From assembly GCF_024347595.1 (NCBI RefSeq), contig NZ_AP025506.1, positions 558,001 to 622,000 of the forward strand: a DNA stretch of 64,000 nt, given 5' to 3'. Source of the DNA: Vibrio pomeroyi (lineage in GTDB: Bacteria; Pseudomonadota; Gammaproteobacteria; Enterobacterales; Vibrionaceae). Below the pieces are notes generated by a model. It ran no database searches, was not told where the DNA came from, and was given only the letters and a program-made list of their open reading frames with translations. Below, one piece after another: positions 40,837-51,345 of the stretch. Both the position numbers and the translations under genes were made by a program. The stretch's first letter is position 1. Every line of letters begins with the position of its first letter.

Positions 40837-41110
40837 TCGCATATATCGAGGTTAATTACAGTGGTAATGCCACTGGCTTTCTCGTCTCTGAAAGTTGAGA
40901 AATGTCACACTTTTGTCTAGAGTTTATAAACACGAGATTAAGAACATCGTTTGATATTAACAAAACCAATAACGACAACAGCAAGAACAGTGACGAATTT
41001 GACAAGGGTTGGTCAGGGATGGAGTGTTTTTGGGGTGAAAGATGCGGCTTATGTGCAGTATGCGAAATCAGAGTCTGATACCCGTCGATAGATAATTCAA
41101 GGATAAGACT
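40837..41110. other. Intergenic region with weak hairpin and a possible gene remnant
   Basis: A hairpin CAGTGG / CCACTG at 40859-40875 may end mepA. From about 40939 to 41092 a plus-strand frame is open without a good start. Its last 25 codons translate to coding-like residues (VGQGWSVFGVKDAAYVQY then AKSESDTRR and stop), which may be the tail of a broken gene. No family was recognised. Confidence 0.3.
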
Positions 41111-41419
41111 ATGACTATGATTTGTGCAAAGGAATTTTCAGAATGGTTAAGACATAGGTTCAGTACAGAAAACTCGGGTATTTCTATTTCAAGAGATGAC
41201 ATCAATCAATTGACGGGCAGACAACGACTAGACCCTAGTTTTGTAAACGATGTCCATTATGAGTTGATGCAATATGGAATGGCGTTTGTGACTGATACCA
41301 GCAGGGAAAACTTTTATCTTGTCCCTATAGCTCAATCAATCAATTGGCGAGAGCGACTCGAATATCAATTTGAAAAAGAGCTCTTCTGTAATATTTATCC
41401 AATAGAAAAGTCAGGATAA
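41111..41419 (+). CDS. Hypothetical protein, 102 residues
   Basis: Not recognised as a named family. A ribosome-binding sequence AAGGATAAG precedes the ATG, and a strong convergent terminator follows at once, which supports a real gene. The product is soluble, with no signal peptide or membrane segment. An amphipathic N-terminal part contains ISISRDDINQLTGRQRLD; a central part contains FVNDVHYELMQYGMAFV; the C-terminus contains NFYLVPIAQ. The layout resembles a small winged-helix-like fold, but this is a guess. It stands alone between mepA and convergent yfhL. Confidence 0.6.
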   Translation: MTMICAKEFSEWLRHRFSTENSGISISRDDINQLTGRQRLDPSFVNDVHYELMQYGMAFVTDTSRENFYLVPIAQSINWRERLEYQFEKELFCNIYPIEKSG

Positions 41420-41421
41420 AA

Positions 41422-41454
41422 AAAAGGTTCAACTTACAGTAAGTTGAACCTTTT
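41422..41454. terminator. Convergent bidirectional terminator
   Basis: Perfect inverted repeat AAAAGGTTCAACTTAC-A-GTAAGTTGAACCTTTT, placed 3 bases after the plus-strand gene and 6 bases after the minus-strand yfhL stop. It serves both. Confidence 0.9.
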
Positions 41455-41459
41455 CTCTT

Positions 41460-41717
<258 letters not shown>

Positions 41718-41742
41718 TTACTTCTCAGTTTTCTAAGTAAAG

Positions 41743-43146
41743 TTACTTACCTGATGCATTGCGTGTGTCTTGGCCTTCGCTCAAGTTACGCATCAGCAAG
41801 CCGTATTCTAAGTCTAGATCGGCTGGTACAGGAATAAATACAAAGTGACCGTTACCTTTTGCGTCTTCTACTGCTTCAGACTTACGGTTTTCCATCATTT
41901 CTAGTGTGAAAACAACGTTACCTTTCGGTGTCATCATTTCTAAGCTATCGCCTACTAGGAATTTGTTCTTCACTTCTACTTCCGCTAGGTCACCACGGCG
42001 CTTACCTGTGAATTCACCAACAAACTGTTGAGTGTCAGAGATAGAGTAACCGTACTCGTAGTTTTGGTATGTATCATGAGTGTGGCGGCGTAGGAAACCT
42101 TCAGTGTAACCACGGTGAGCTAGGCTCTCTAGTGTACCCATTAAGCTTTCATCAAATGGCTTGCCTGCTACAGCGTCATCGATAGCTTTACGGTAAACCT
42201 GAGCTGTACGTGCACAGTAGTAGAAAGACTTAGTACGACCTTCAATCTTCAGAGAGTGAACACCCATCTTCGTTAGGCGCTCAACGTGTTGGATTGCACG
42301 AAGATCTTTCGAGTTCATGATGTAAGTACCATGCTCATCTTCAAACGCAGCCATTTTCTCTTCTGGCTTGTGTGACTCAGAAAGTAGAACGACTTCGTCT
42401 GTTGGTTTACCAAGACCTAATGTGTTGTCTGGACGTTCATCTTGAACCTCTACATCTTGAATCTCAACACCAGTAGGGTTTGCTTCAACGATTTGACCGT
42501 TCTCGTCTTCTTTCGCTGCTTCAGTTTTGTATTCCCAGCGACAAGCGTTAGTGCAAGTACCTTGGTTTGGATCGCGCTTATTCATGTAACCCGAAAGTAG
42601 GCAGCGACCAGAATACGCCATGCAAAGTGCACCGTGAACAAAGATCTCTAGTTCTGTTTCTGGGCAGTGTTCGCGAATCTCTTCGATCTCTTCAAGAGAT
42701 AGCTCACGAGATAGGATCACACGCTCAACGCCTTGAGTTGACCAGAACTTTACGGTCGCCCAGTTTACAGCGTTTGCTTGAACAGAAAGGTGGATTGGCA
42801 TTTCAGGGAATGCTTCACGAACCATCATGATAAGACCAGGATCTGACATGATAAGAGCGTCAGGACCCATATCTACAACTGGTTTAAGGTCGCGAATGAA
42901 TGTTTTTAATTTAGAGTTGTGTGGCTGAATGTTACATACAACATATAACTTTTTGCCTTGAGCATGAGCTTCATCGATACCGATTTGTAGGTTTTCGTGA
43001 TTGAACTCGTTGTTACGAACACGAAGGCTGTAACGTGGCTGGCCTGCGTAAACTGCATCTGCGCCGTAGGCGAATGCGTAACGCATGTTTTTAAGGCTTC
43101 CTGCCGGTGATAATAGTTCAGGTACAAATGGTTTTTGTGTAGTCAT
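41743..43146 (-). CDS. trhP: tRNA hydroxylation protein TrhP (YegQ, U32 family)
   Basis: Peptidase-U32-like protein of 467 residues. E. coli TrhP (YegQ) is needed for prephenate-dependent hydroxylation giving ho5U at tRNA wobble uridine 34. Motifs include ELLSPAGSLKNMRYAFAYGADAVYAG at the N-terminus, the cysteine cluster EIFVHGALCMAYSGRCLLS ... GTCTNACRWEY (iron-sulfur binding), and SLKIEGRTKSFYYCARTAQVYRKA. An acidic insertion at about 205-265 is longer than in E. coli. Followed by yfhL. The prephenate-making genes tyrA and pheA are elsewhere in the window. Confidence 0.92.
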   Translation of the reverse strand: MTTQKPFVPELLSPAGSLKNMRYAFAYGADAVYAGQPRYSLRVRNNEFNHENLQIGIDEAHAQGKKLYVVCNIQPHNSKLKTFIRDLKPVVDMGPDALIMSDPGLIMMVREAFPEMPIHLSVQANAVNWATVKFWSTQGVERVILSRELSLEEIEEIREHCPETELEIFVHGALCMAYSGRCLLSGYMNKRDPNQGTCTNACRWEYKTEAAKEDENGQIVEANPTGVEIQDVEVQDERPDNTLGLGKPTDEVVLLSESHKPEEKMAAFEDEHGTYIMNSKDLRAIQHVERLTKMGVHSLKIEGRTKSFYYCARTAQVYRKAIDDAVAGKPFDESLMGTLESLAHRGYTEGFLRRHTHDTYQNYEYGYSISDTQQFVGEFTGKRRGDLAEVEVKNKFLVGDSLEMMTPKGNVVFTLEMMENRKSEAVEDAKGNGHFVFIPVPADLDLEYGLLMRNLSEGQDTRNASGK

Positions 43147-43178
43147 TGCTTCGTTCTCTAATCTGATCTCAAGTCAGG

Positions 43179-43201
43179 TTGATACCACCAAGTGATATCA
43201 A
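43179..43201. promoter_or_regulatory. Palindrome upstream of trhP
   Basis: TTGATACCAC-CAA-GTGATATCAA, nearly perfect over 10-bp arms (one mismatch), centred about 44 bp upstream of the trhP ATG. An operator is possible; no regulator is assigned. Confidence 0.4.
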
Positions 43202-43310
43202 AGGGGCGCAAATTTTACGCTAAAACGAGTTTGGTTGATAGCCCTAAAGATAGCAATGACATTAAGAAGAGGGCTGAGAGACGAATATAAGCAGGAGTTT
43301 GGTAGGAAAT

Positions 43311-43339
43311 AAGCTCAGATGCCGTCGACATCTGAGCTT
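43311..43339 (-). terminator. Terminator of rdgC
   Basis: Perfect 11-bp arms AAGCTCAGATG / CATCTGAGCTT, 13 bases past the minus-strand rdgC stop. Only a modest T-tract follows. Confidence 0.7.
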
Positions 43340-43352
43340 TTAAAATCACAGA

Positions 43353-44267
43353 TTAAGCGTTTGGTTGAGTTAACCCGCCAAGTGATTCGAATAAGTTAGG
43401 AAGGAAAACACTGAACTCACCACATAGAAGTGAAAAATCAGCATCAAAACGTGCAGCTTGGTCTTCACGAGGGATATCATCGTTTTCATCTTTAAGCTCA
43501 TCGCTGAATTTTAGGCGCTTGATGCTTCCGTCTTCTGCCAGAATGAATTCAATACGATCTTGCCAGTTGATAAGAAGTTTAGTCACCATCTTATTGGCTT
43601 CGATGTGGTTCTTAATCTCGTCCGCTTCTAGCTCTTGCTTCTTAACTCGAACAATACCGCCGTCTTCTTGAATCGACTTAAGTTCAGCTTCATCAAGCAT
43701 CGTGATACCTTGAGGCGTATCACCAGATTTAACCCACTCAGTTAGAGTCGTTTCAATCGCTTGCTCAGGAATCGCGGGCACGACTGGTAGGCTACCCATT
43801 GTTTTACGTAGCAATGCCAATACGTCTTCCGCTTTTTTGTAGCTGCTAGCATCAACCACAATGAAACCTTCTTTTGGCATGATCAGCGCGTAAGTGAAGT
43901 TACTGCGGCTGAATGCACGAGGAAGCAGATCAATGATGATGTCTTCTTTCAGGCTATCTTTTTCTTTCTTTTTAAGAGGCGTGCCAGATTCAGCTTCAAG
44001 CGTTTCTACTTTTGCGTTCAGTGATTCTTTGATCACTGAAGCTGGTAGCATTTTCTCTTCTTTCTTTGCACAGATTAGAATGCGGTTTTCTGATACGTGC
44101 GTCATCATATCGCCGTGTCTACCCATTGCATGTACCCAACCAAACTTCTGTTTGTCTTGGCTACCACAAGGAGTAAAGCGGAATTCTTCAAGTTGTTTCT
44201 CTAGCTGATCTGCGTTGAAATCAATATCACGGTTGAAGCGATAGACTAGGCAATTTTTAAACCACAT
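43353..44267 (-). CDS. rdgC: Recombination-associated protein RdgC
   Basis: Ring-shaped nucleoid-associated DNA-binding protein that restrains RecA. The 304 residues match the family (E. coli 303). Diagnostic segments are [17 protein letters not shown] at the start, [24 protein letters not shown] and the acidic C-terminal half. Divergent from phoB with a 194-bp gap. Confidence 0.94.
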   Translation of the reverse strand: MWFKNCLVYRFNRDIDFNADQLEKQLEEFRFTPCGSQDKQKFGWVHAMGRHGDMMTHVSENRILICAKKEEKMLPASVIKESLNAKVETLEAESGTPLKKKEKDSLKEDIIIDLLPRAFSRSNFTYALIMPKEGFIVVDASSYKKAEDVLALLRKTMGSLPVVPAIPEQAIETTLTEWVKSGDTPQGITMLDEAELKSIQEDGGIVRVKKQELEADEIKNHIEANKMVTKLLINWQDRIEFILAEDGSIKRLKFSDELKDENDDIPREDQAARFDADFSLLCGEFSVFLPNLFESLGGLTQPNA

Positions 44268-44363
44268 AAATTTTTCTCATACCTTTTTAGAAGTGCTTCA
44301 TGATATGAGATCTAATTCGATTTGTCCTTAGCTCTGTATCAAAAGTTGTAAAGTGAAACGTTT

Positions 44364-44381
44364 GAGACAGTTATATGAAAA
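44364..44381 (-). promoter_or_regulatory. Minus-strand Pho-box-like sequence
   Basis: On the minus strand TTTTCATATAACTGTCTC resembles the Pho box CTGTCATAWAWCTGTCAY (about 14 of 18 positions, half-sites 11 bp apart). It is oriented toward rdgC. Confidence 0.35.
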
Positions 44382-44392
44382 TTTGTTTTCAA

Positions 44393-44411
44393 AGGTCACA
44401 AAAGTGTCATA
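44393..44411 (+). promoter_or_regulatory. Pho box upstream of phoB
   Basis: Direct repeat GGTCACAAAAGTGTCATAA with GTCA half-sites exactly 11 bp apart, about 50 bp before the phoB ATG, fitting PhoB autoregulation. Confidence 0.65.
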
Positions 44412-44461
44412 ATTAACTCAGATAATGCAATGCGTTGATTAAATACAAAGGCTATTCAATT

Positions 44462-45151
44462 ATGTCGAGAAGGATTCTGGTCGTTGAAGATGAAGCACCT
44501 ATTCGTGAGATGCTGTGTTTTGTACTTGAACAAAAAGGCTACCAAGCAGTAGAGGCTGAAGATTACGATACAGCGGTAAACAAGCTATGCGAACCTTTCC
44601 CAGATCTAGTATTACTAGATTGGATGCTACCTGGTGGTAGCGGGATAAACTTTATCAAGCACATGAAGCGTGAAGAGTTAACTCGCAACATCCCTGTGGT
44701 GATGCTGACGGCTCGTGGTGAAGAAGAAGATAAGGTTCGCGGTTTAGAAGTTGGCGCTGATGACTACATTACCAAACCATTTTCGCCAAAAGAGTTAGTA
44801 GCTCGCCTGAAAGCGGTTATTCGCCGAGTAACCCCAACCGCATTGGAAGATGTGATTGATGTTCAAGGTCTTAAACTAGACCCTGTATCACACCGTGTTA
44901 CCGCGAGTGAAGGTCCAGTAGATATGGGACCAACAGAATTCAAAATGCTGCACTTCTTTATGACGCACCAAGAGCGTGTATACAGCCGAGAGCAGCTGCT
45001 TAACAACGTTTGGGGCACCAACGTTTACGTTGAAGACCGCACCGTTGATGTACATATTCGACGCCTACGTAAAGCGCTTGAATCTGCAGGTCACGATAAG
45101 CTAATCCAAACGGTTCGTGGCGCTGGCTACCGTTTTTCTACAAAGGCTTAA
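44462..45151 (+). CDS. phoB: Phosphate regulon response regulator PhoB
   Basis: OmpR-family response regulator of 229 residues that activates Pho-box promoters under phosphate limitation. Receiver domain with DEAPIREM, phosphoacceptor Asp in LLDWMLPGG (about D53), T in MLTARG and K in [10 protein letters not shown]. Winged-helix effector with [15 protein letters not shown] and [17 protein letters not shown]. The start at 44462 gives the same N-terminus as E. coli ([13 protein letters not shown]); an upstream in-frame TTG at 44435 is rejected. Confidence 0.97.
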   Translation: MSRRILVVEDEAPIREMLCFVLEQKGYQAVEAEDYDTAVNKLCEPFPDLVLLDWMLPGGSGINFIKHMKREELTRNIPVVMLTARGEEEDKVRGLEVGADDYITKPFSPKELVARLKAVIRRVTPTALEDVIDVQGLKLDPVSHRVTASEGPVDMGPTEFKMLHFFMTHQERVYSREQLLNNVWGTNVYVEDRTVDVHIRRLRKALESAGHDKLIQTVRGAGYRFSTKA

Positions 45152-45184
45152 TGTGGCTTCGCTGCCCAGTTTACGGAGTCCTGA

Positions 45185-46483
45185 ATGGTTGAAAAGTTAA
45201 CCTGGAAAAAGCTGGCTTGGGAGCTGGCTTTTTTTTACGCACCATGGATTTTAGTCGGATGGATATTCGGTTACCTACCTTGGTTACTGCTGGCTGCTAC
45301 GATATTGCAGCTCGGCTGGCATCTACATAACCAAATGCGTTTGTCCGCATGGTTGTGGGATGAGAAGCGTCTAACACCACCTTCAGGCTCAGGAAACTGG
45401 GAATCTCTGTTCAACGGTATTTATCGTATGCAGCAGAGACAGCGTCGCAAACGTAAAGAACTAACCAATCTTATCCGCCGTTTCCGTAACGGTGCTGAAT
45501 CGCTTCCCGATGCCGTTGTGGTATTTCGCGGTGAAGGCAATATCGTTTGGTGTAACAAGCTTGCTCAGTATTTACTAGGCTTTCGTTGGCCCGACGATTC
45601 TGGACAACCGATCTCGAACCTGATTCGCACTCCAGATTTCATTAAATATCTGAACAAGCAAGATTTCTCTGAGCCATTAGAGATGCCTTCTCCACTGAAT
45701 GTGGAGCGTATGCTTGAACTGCGTATCGTGCCTTATACCGAGGGTGAACACCTGATGGTTGTGCGTGATGTGACCCAGCTTAAGCAGCTAGAAGGTATGC
45801 GTCGTAACTTCTTCGCTAACGTATCTCATGAGTTGCGTACTCCAATGACCGTACTTCAAGGCTATCTTGAAATGACGGAAGATCCAGACATGATCGTTGG
45901 CCCTATGTGGACCAAGGCTCATGGTGTAATGACTGAGCAACTGAATCGTATGAACAGTCTGGTCAATCAACTACTTACGCTTTCAAAAATTGAAGCAGCG
46001 CCAATGCACGAGTTGGATGAAGTGGTGAACGTTCCCGCTATGCTTGAGGTTCTTGAGAAAGAAGCCGCAAGTTTAAGTGGCGATCGCGAACATAAGCTTG
46101 AATTTGATATTGATAAGAGCTTACGCGTATTAGCGGATGAAGATCAGTTGCGAAGTGCTATATCGAATCTGGTTTACAACGCAGTCAAATACACACCTCC
46201 GGGCGCTACGGTTAAAGTTCGCTGGTATCAAACAAGCCAAGGTGCCTGTTTGGATGTCTCTGACACTGGAGACGGTATCGAACCCCAACACCTGCATCGA
46301 CTTACAGAGCGATTCTATCGTGTTGATAAGGCGCGCTCACGTGATACTGGCGGCAGTGGTCTCGGGTTGGCTATTGTTAAGCATGCTTTGACTCACCATG
46401 ACTCTCATTTGGAAATCCAGAGTGAGCTAGGTGTCGGCAGTCGTTTCCATTTCACGTTACCAAACCGATTGACCGTTTCATGA
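45185..46483 (+). CDS. phoR: Phosphate regulon sensor kinase PhoR
   Basis: Inner-membrane histidine kinase of 432 residues. Two N-terminal hydrophobic segments (about 15-50), a PAS domain (about 100-190, [18 protein letters not shown]), the H-box [21 protein letters not shown], and the ATP domain with [33 protein letters not shown] and [14 protein letters not shown]. Downstream of phoB by 33 bp and overlapping the next gene by 4 bp, so phoB-phoR-pstS form an operon. Confidence 0.96.
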   Translation: MVEKLTWKKLAWELAFFYAPWILVGWIFGYLPWLLLAATILQLGWHLHNQMRLSAWLWDEKRLTPPSGSGNWESLFNGIYRMQQRQRRKRKELTNLIRRFRNGAESLPDAVVVFRGEGNIVWCNKLAQYLLGFRWPDDSGQPISNLIRTPDFIKYLNKQDFSEPLEMPSPLNVERMLELRIVPYTEGEHLMVVRDVTQLKQLEGMRRNFFANVSHELRTPMTVLQGYLEMTEDPDMIVGPMWTKAHGVMTEQLNRMNSLVNQLLTLSKIEAAPMHELDEVVNVPAMLEVLEKEAASLSGDREHKLEFDIDKSLRVLADEDQLRSAISNLVYNAVKYTPPGATVKVRWYQTSQGACLDVSDTGDGIEPQHLHRLTERFYRVDKARSRDTGGSGLGLAIVKHALTHHDSHLEIQSELGVGSRFHFTLPNRLTVS

Positions 46484-47457
46484 TTGCTTTAATACGCAGG
46501 ATGCGTTTACCCATTAGTTCGCTTCTAGCGTGTGCGTTGGCTTCTCCGGTTCATGCAGAACTGACTGTCGAATCACTTCCTGATTATTCTAAGGTGCCGG
46601 GAATTTCTGGCAGCTTGCTATCGGTAGGTTCAGATACCTTGGCGGGTATGACAACACTGTGGGTTGAAGAGTTTAAATCTTACTACCCGAATGTGAATGC
46701 TCAGGTTCAGGCTTCAGGCTCTGCGACCGCGCCTCCCGCACTTACTGAGGGCACAGCGCATTTAGGGCCAATGAGCAGACCAATGCGATTACGTGAGATT
46801 GAGGCATTCGAGAGAGAGCATGGCTATAAGCCTACTGCGCTTAGAGTCGCGATCGATGCGATTGGTGTGTTTGTACACAAAGATAACCCGATCAAAGGGC
46901 TTAACTTTCGTCAGATAGATGGCATCTTTTCTGAAACGTTGCGCTGTGGCGGTGTTAAAAATATCGAGAGCTGGCAAGAACTAGGCATTAAACAACCTTG
47001 GGCAAAACATCGTTTCCAACTGTTTGGCCGAAACTCCGTATCCGGTACTTACGGCTACTTTAAGCAGAATGCTCTGTGCGGTGGTGATTTCAAGAATCGA
47101 GTCAATGAGCAGCCGGGTTCAGCCTCTGTTGTTCAGTCAGTTGCCTTGTCGATCAGCGGCATTGGATACACAGGCATTGGCTATCGTGTTGCGGGTGTGA
47201 GACAGGTTCCTGTGGTTAAGACGGGTGATCAATATGTACACGCAACAAGAGAAAATATCCTAAGTGGCGCTTACCCGCTTTCACGCTTCTTGTACGTTTA
47301 TGTGAATAAACACCCAAACAAGCCGCTTTCCCCGGTAGAGCAAGAGTTCCTAACTTTTATCTTCTCTAAACAAGGCCAAGAGTTGGTGGAAAAAGACGGC
47401 TACGTTTCTATTCCTCACGAATACGCTAAACAAGAGCTCGCAAAAGTAGGGCTTTAA
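46480..47457 (+). CDS. pstS: Periplasmic phosphate-binding protein, PstS family
   Basis: Phosphate-binding component of the Pst ABC importer. The 325-residue protein has a signal peptide ending near ASPVHA, then the phosphate-binding motif [11 protein letters not shown] (first loop), [27 protein letters not shown] and the [14 protein letters not shown] ligand loop. It overlaps phoR by 4 bp instead of adjoining pstC. It belongs to the shorter PBP-like group, so a second phosphate-binding protein may exist elsewhere in the genome. The paralogue number cannot be assigned here. Confidence 0.87.
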   Translation: MIALIRRMRLPISSLLACALASPVHAELTVESLPDYSKVPGISGSLLSVGSDTLAGMTTLWVEEFKSYYPNVNAQVQASGSATAPPALTEGTAHLGPMSRPMRLREIEAFEREHGYKPTALRVAIDAIGVFVHKDNPIKGLNFRQIDGIFSETLRCGGVKNIESWQELGIKQPWAKHRFQLFGRNSVSGTYGYFKQNALCGGDFKNRVNEQPGSASVVQSVALSISGIGYTGIGYRVAGVRQVPVVKTGDQYVHATRENILSGAYPLSRFLYVYVNKHPNKPLSPVEQEFLTFIFSKQGQELVEKDGYVSIPHEYAKQELAKVGL

Positions 47458-47472
47458 TCTCCCGATTGGCAA

Positions 47473-49056
47473 TTACGCTTTTTGATTCTCATCGAAGCTT
47501 AGTTGCCATTCAATATTACTCCACAGTTCTTGTTCAGCGAGTAAGTCCGCCGCCAATAGCTTGTTCTCATCAAGCCAATCACCATCGGCACCACAAATCT
47601 TCCAATGATCTTTCTCGATGACCTCAATGCGTGTTTTTAGACGTGGAGAGTCGTTACGTTGACCATTGAGAATGATGGATAGACGTAATATGCGAATCAA
47701 ACTGATTAAGTGCTTACTCTTAAACAAATTCAGTTCGGGCATCTCTTGAAGCTTGAGCGCTTTACGTTGGAAGCGAGCTAAAATCGACATGACCATCTGT
47801 TGCTCGCTATTAAAGCCCGGCATATTGGTATGCTGTAGAAGATACGCAGAGTGCTTATGGAAACCAGAGAAGCTGATACTCAGTCCGACCTCGTGTAATA
47901 GCGCACTCCATTCAAGCAGTTCAAACAGCTGACTTTTTTTCTTAATGCATAGTTCATCGCATATCTGATGTAAGAACTCGCTTGCTTGATCTTTTACGCG
48001 AGTTGCGTGGTCGAAATCAACGGTGTGTTTGGTTGCGAGGTTCTCAGTGGTTCGCATACGAATGTCTGAACGCTGAAAGCGATCTTCCATCTCATAGAGC
48101 AATCCTTCACGAAGCGCGCCGTCAGAAAAGTGCATCTCTTTGACTGAAAGAGCCATGAATATCGCAGTGAGAATAGCCACTCCGCCAGCAAAGACGGGTT
48201 GGCGCTCTTCAGTGAGCCCTTTGAGTTTTATCTCTTCAATGATGTCGTGTTCGCACAATACATCAATTAAATGGCCTAATCGCTTTTCGGTAATAATAGC
48301 ATCTTCATAGCCCGTTCCGACCAAGACTTCTTTGATTGCTTTGATGGTTCCTGAAGAGCCAAGAGCAGCATCCCAGCCTTTCTTTTTGTATTTAGCGGCA
48401 AGAGGTTCTAGACGCTGTTGAGCCGCAATAATGGCCTTGGAGAAGTTCTTGCGAGAGAGTTTTCCATTCGAAAAATATCGCTGTGTAAAGCTCACGCAGC
48501 CCATCTGTTTACTGTTGACGAGCTTCGCCTCAAAACCTTTGCCAATAATCAACTCGGTACTGCCACCACCAATATCGACAACTAACTTGGAGTCCGACTC
48601 GGGTTGTGTGTGAGCCACGCCTAAATAGATAAGTCGCGCTTCTTCTTCACCGGGAATCACTTCGATAGGAAAAGGAAGTACCTCACGTGCACGCTGGATA
48701 AAAATATGAGCGTTGTTTGCTTGGCGGAGAGTGTGGGTGGCAGCAATACGAACGTTATCGACTTCAAAGCCTTGTAAGCGCTCGGCAAACATTGAGAGAC
48801 ACTCTAAACCACGCTCGATGGCTGCATTGTTGAGGTTTGATTGGTCATCGAGGCCTGAGCCTAATCTGACTCTTTGTTTGTGTCGGCTGACAAGTTGCAA
48901 TTCTTGCCCGATGACTTTTGCCACAACCATGTGGAAGCTATTAGAGCCTAAATCGATGGCAGCAACGTTTTTGATAGGTGGAGATACCGCCTCAAGTGAG
49001 GCGGTATTGTTGGAATCTTCTGGCGTATTGGCCTTAGTGTTTTTAGCTTGGCTCAT
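47473..49056 (-). CDS. ppx: Exopolyphosphatase Ppx
   Basis: Releases orthophosphate from the ends of polyphosphate (and may act on pppGpp). The 527-residue protein has an extra low-complexity N-terminal tail (about 1-28), then the ASKHA domain with [28 protein letters not shown] and [16 protein letters not shown], and an HD-type helical C-terminus ([28 protein letters not shown]). Overlaps the ppk1 stop by 14 bp; the two enzymes of opposite function are co-transcribed. Confidence 0.95.
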   Translation of the reverse strand: MSQAKNTKANTPEDSNNTASLEAVSPPIKNVAAIDLGSNSFHMVVAKVIGQELQLVSRHKQRVRLGSGLDDQSNLNNAAIERGLECLSMFAERLQGFEVDNVRIAATHTLRQANNAHIFIQRAREVLPFPIEVIPGEEEARLIYLGVAHTQPESDSKLVVDIGGGSTELIIGKGFEAKLVNSKQMGCVSFTQRYFSNGKLSRKNFSKAIIAAQQRLEPLAAKYKKKGWDAALGSSGTIKAIKEVLVGTGYEDAIITEKRLGHLIDVLCEHDIIEEIKLKGLTEERQPVFAGGVAILTAIFMALSVKEMHFSDGALREGLLYEMEDRFQRSDIRMRTTENLATKHTVDFDHATRVKDQASEFLHQICDELCIKKKSQLFELLEWSALLHEVGLSISFSGFHKHSAYLLQHTNMPGFNSEQQMVMSILARFQRKALKLQEMPELNLFKSKHLISLIRILRLSIILNGQRNDSPRLKTRIEVIEKDHWKICGADGDWLDENKLLAADLLAEQELWSNIEWQLSFDENQKA

Positions 49057-51142
49057 CGTGAGATTGTTGTTCCCTAGCTTTTCGAGTCTGTTTCTCTACC
49101 TGCTTGAGGTAATCATAGATGGCGACTTGAGATCGGCGTTTTTTACGGTTACCACGAGGAACGTAAGCGTTGCTCATCTCTTTATCTATCCACCTTGCCT
49201 TAACTGTATCGGTAAAATGAATATTTACAATGTCGATGATGCGTTGTTTCAAACGTTCATCACGGATTGGCGCCGCGACCTCAATGCGGTGATCGATGTT
49301 TCGCGTCATCCAGTCTGCCGATGAGATGAATACTTTTGGGTCACCATCGTTGTGAGTAATCAAAACGCGTGGGTGCTCTAGGAATCGGTCGATGATACTG
49401 ATGATTTCAATGTTCTCACTAACACCTTCGACTCCCGGAACCAATGAGCACATACCTCGGATGATCATGCGAATTTTGACACCCGCATTGCTTGCGCCAT
49501 AAAGCTTATTGATAAGCCCTTTATCAACCAAGTTGTTCACTTTTAAGGTAATTTGCGCTTTTCTACCCGCTTTAGCATTGGCAATTTCTGTATCGATAAG
49601 ACGGTAAAGTTTCTTACGTGAATTGCGTGGCGACACAATTAAGTGGTCAAATTTTACAGGGCGGTAAGGGTTCTCTATATACCCAAAGACATTACGCACT
49701 TCGTTAGTCAGTTCTTGATCGGCGGTGAGCAGCGAGAAGTCGGTGTAGATTCTTGCAGTCTTTTCGTGGAAGTTGCCTGTGCCGATATGCGCATAGCGAG
49801 TGATTTCCTCACCTTCACGGCGGCTGATCAGAAGTAACTTAGAGTGTATTTTTAGACCCGGAGCGCCAAAGATAACTTGAACGCCAGCTTCAGTTAGGAT
49901 CTTTGACCATTCGATATTGGCTTCTTCGTCGAACCGAGCTTGAAGCTCAACTACTACTGTTACGTTTTTGCCATTGTGAACGGCATCGATCAACGAATTC
50001 ATTAATCGAGAGTTCTTTGCTACGCGATAGATGTTGATCTTGATACTGATGACTTTTGGATCAAATGAAGCCTGACGAACCAACTCTGTCATGTGGTCAA
50101 AGGTATGATATGGATAGTACAGTAAGATGTCTTGATTCTTGATTGCATCAAAGCTGTTATCAAACCCATCAAAGTCTGCACATGACATTGGTGGTAAAGG
50201 TTTGTTTTCTAAGTATTCACGACCTACGTTCGGGAAACCGATGAAATCTTTAAAGTTATGGTAACGACCACCTGGTATCAGGTTGTCGTAGTTAGAGATG
50301 CCTAATTTTCCGCACAAGAAATCCAGCATGTTTTGAGGCATCGTGTGTTCATAAACAAAACGTACAGGCAGGGCACTGAGCCTCTGAGCCACACCTTCAG
50401 ACATCTGTTCCAGTAAGCTGTGTTCGACTTCGTGGCTAAGGTCGTATTCAGCATCACGAGTCATTTTCATTGCGTGGCAGTTGAGCTGATCGTATTCGAA
50501 AAAGCCTTTAAATAGATCATCGATGCAATATCGGATAATGTTATCAAGTAAGATTATGGTCTTGCGGCGTTTTCCTTTCTGCTCTGGAACCATGACAAAG
50601 CGCGGAAGGTGATCGGTCGGTATCTCAATGACGGCGTATTTGGATTGCTGCTCTTTTTGAAGCTCGACGGTCAGGTAGGCATACTCATCTTTTAAGAACT
50701 GAAGCACATTCATTTCGTCGTTCATTAAAAGGGGCGTGATGTGAGGAAGCACTTCTTTCTTAAAGTATTTCTTTACCCACTTCTTTTGAGCGTCATTCAG
50801 TTGTGTCTCGTTAACCAGGAAAATACGTCGTCTTGCCATCTCTAGAATGAGATCATTGTAGAGTTCATCAAAACGTTGGTTTAACTTAAACGCCTTGTTT
50901 TGCATCTTAGTGAGCAGATGCTTTGAGTTGTCATTGATCCCACGCTCTTGGTTGATCAAAATGCGACGTTTCACATCCGAGAATCGAACCTTGTAAAACT
51001 CGTCTAGATTGTTAGAAAAGATCCCGAGAAAGCGTACTCTTTCGATCAAAGGTACTGTTTTGTCCGCTGATTCCTGTAAGACTCTTTCGTTAAAAGAGAG
51101 CCAACTGAGTTCTTTTTCTATATAGAGCTTTTCAGCGTTCAT
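49043..51142 (-). CDS. ppk1: Polyphosphate kinase Ppk1
   Basis: Makes polyphosphate from ATP at the membrane. From the ATG at 51142 it has 699 residues: N domain beginning [20 protein letters not shown], head domain, and two PLD-like catalytic domains with the autophosphorylated His in [22 protein letters not shown], plus [13 protein letters not shown] and [21 protein letters not shown]. An upstream in-frame TTG (51148) is unlikely. Divergent from pstC with about 200 bp between, which includes a Pho-box-like site. Confidence 0.96.
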   Translation of the reverse strand: MNAEKLYIEKELSWLSFNERVLQESADKTVPLIERVRFLGIFSNNLDEFYKVRFSDVKRRILINQERGINDNSKHLLTKMQNKAFKLNQRFDELYNDLILEMARRRIFLVNETQLNDAQKKWVKKYFKKEVLPHITPLLMNDEMNVLQFLKDEYAYLTVELQKEQQSKYAVIEIPTDHLPRFVMVPEQKGKRRKTIILLDNIIRYCIDDLFKGFFEYDQLNCHAMKMTRDAEYDLSHEVEHSLLEQMSEGVAQRLSALPVRFVYEHTMPQNMLDFLCGKLGISNYDNLIPGGRYHNFKDFIGFPNVGREYLENKPLPPMSCADFDGFDNSFDAIKNQDILLYYPYHTFDHMTELVRQASFDPKVISIKINIYRVAKNSRLMNSLIDAVHNGKNVTVVVELQARFDEEANIEWSKILTEAGVQVIFGAPGLKIHSKLLLISRREGEEITRYAHIGTGNFHEKTARIYTDFSLLTADQELTNEVRNVFGYIENPYRPVKFDHLIVSPRNSRKKLYRLIDTEIANAKAGRKAQITLKVNNLVDKGLINKLYGASNAGVKIRMIIRGMCSLVPGVEGVSENIEIISIIDRFLEHPRVLITHNDGDPKVFISSADWMTRNIDHRIEVAAPIRDERLKQRIIDIVNIHFTDTVKARWIDKEMSNAYVPRGNRKKRRSQVAIYDYLKQVEKQTRKAREQQSHDEPS

Positions 51143-51281
51143 AATCAATCCTAGACATCTTAAAGAGTGTGAGATTACTCAAATTGTAAAAAATGAGCAG
51201 AGTATGCTGTTTTTGTTACGGTATTATTTCACCCTACAGTTTCAATAAAACTTACTATTATTTTCAGTTGTTTAATGTGAG

Positions 51282-51299
51282 TTGTAATATAATTGTCAT
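51282..51299 (+). promoter_or_regulatory. Pho box upstream of pstC
   Basis: TTGTAATATAATTGTCAT matches CTGTCATAWAWCTGTCAY at about 15 of 18 positions with half-sites 11 bp apart, ending 46 bp before the pstC start. It could also serve divergent ppk1-ppx. Confidence 0.65.
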
Positions 51300-51345
51300 G
51301 TAAACGAAATATTATGATATTAGCTCAAAAAAGGTAGATAGACAG

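Noticed and set aside
49043..49324. Plus-strand frame antisense to ppx/ppk1 (203 codons from 48713)
   Set aside because: Antisense shadow of two conserved genes; no ribosome-binding site or homologous family recognised.
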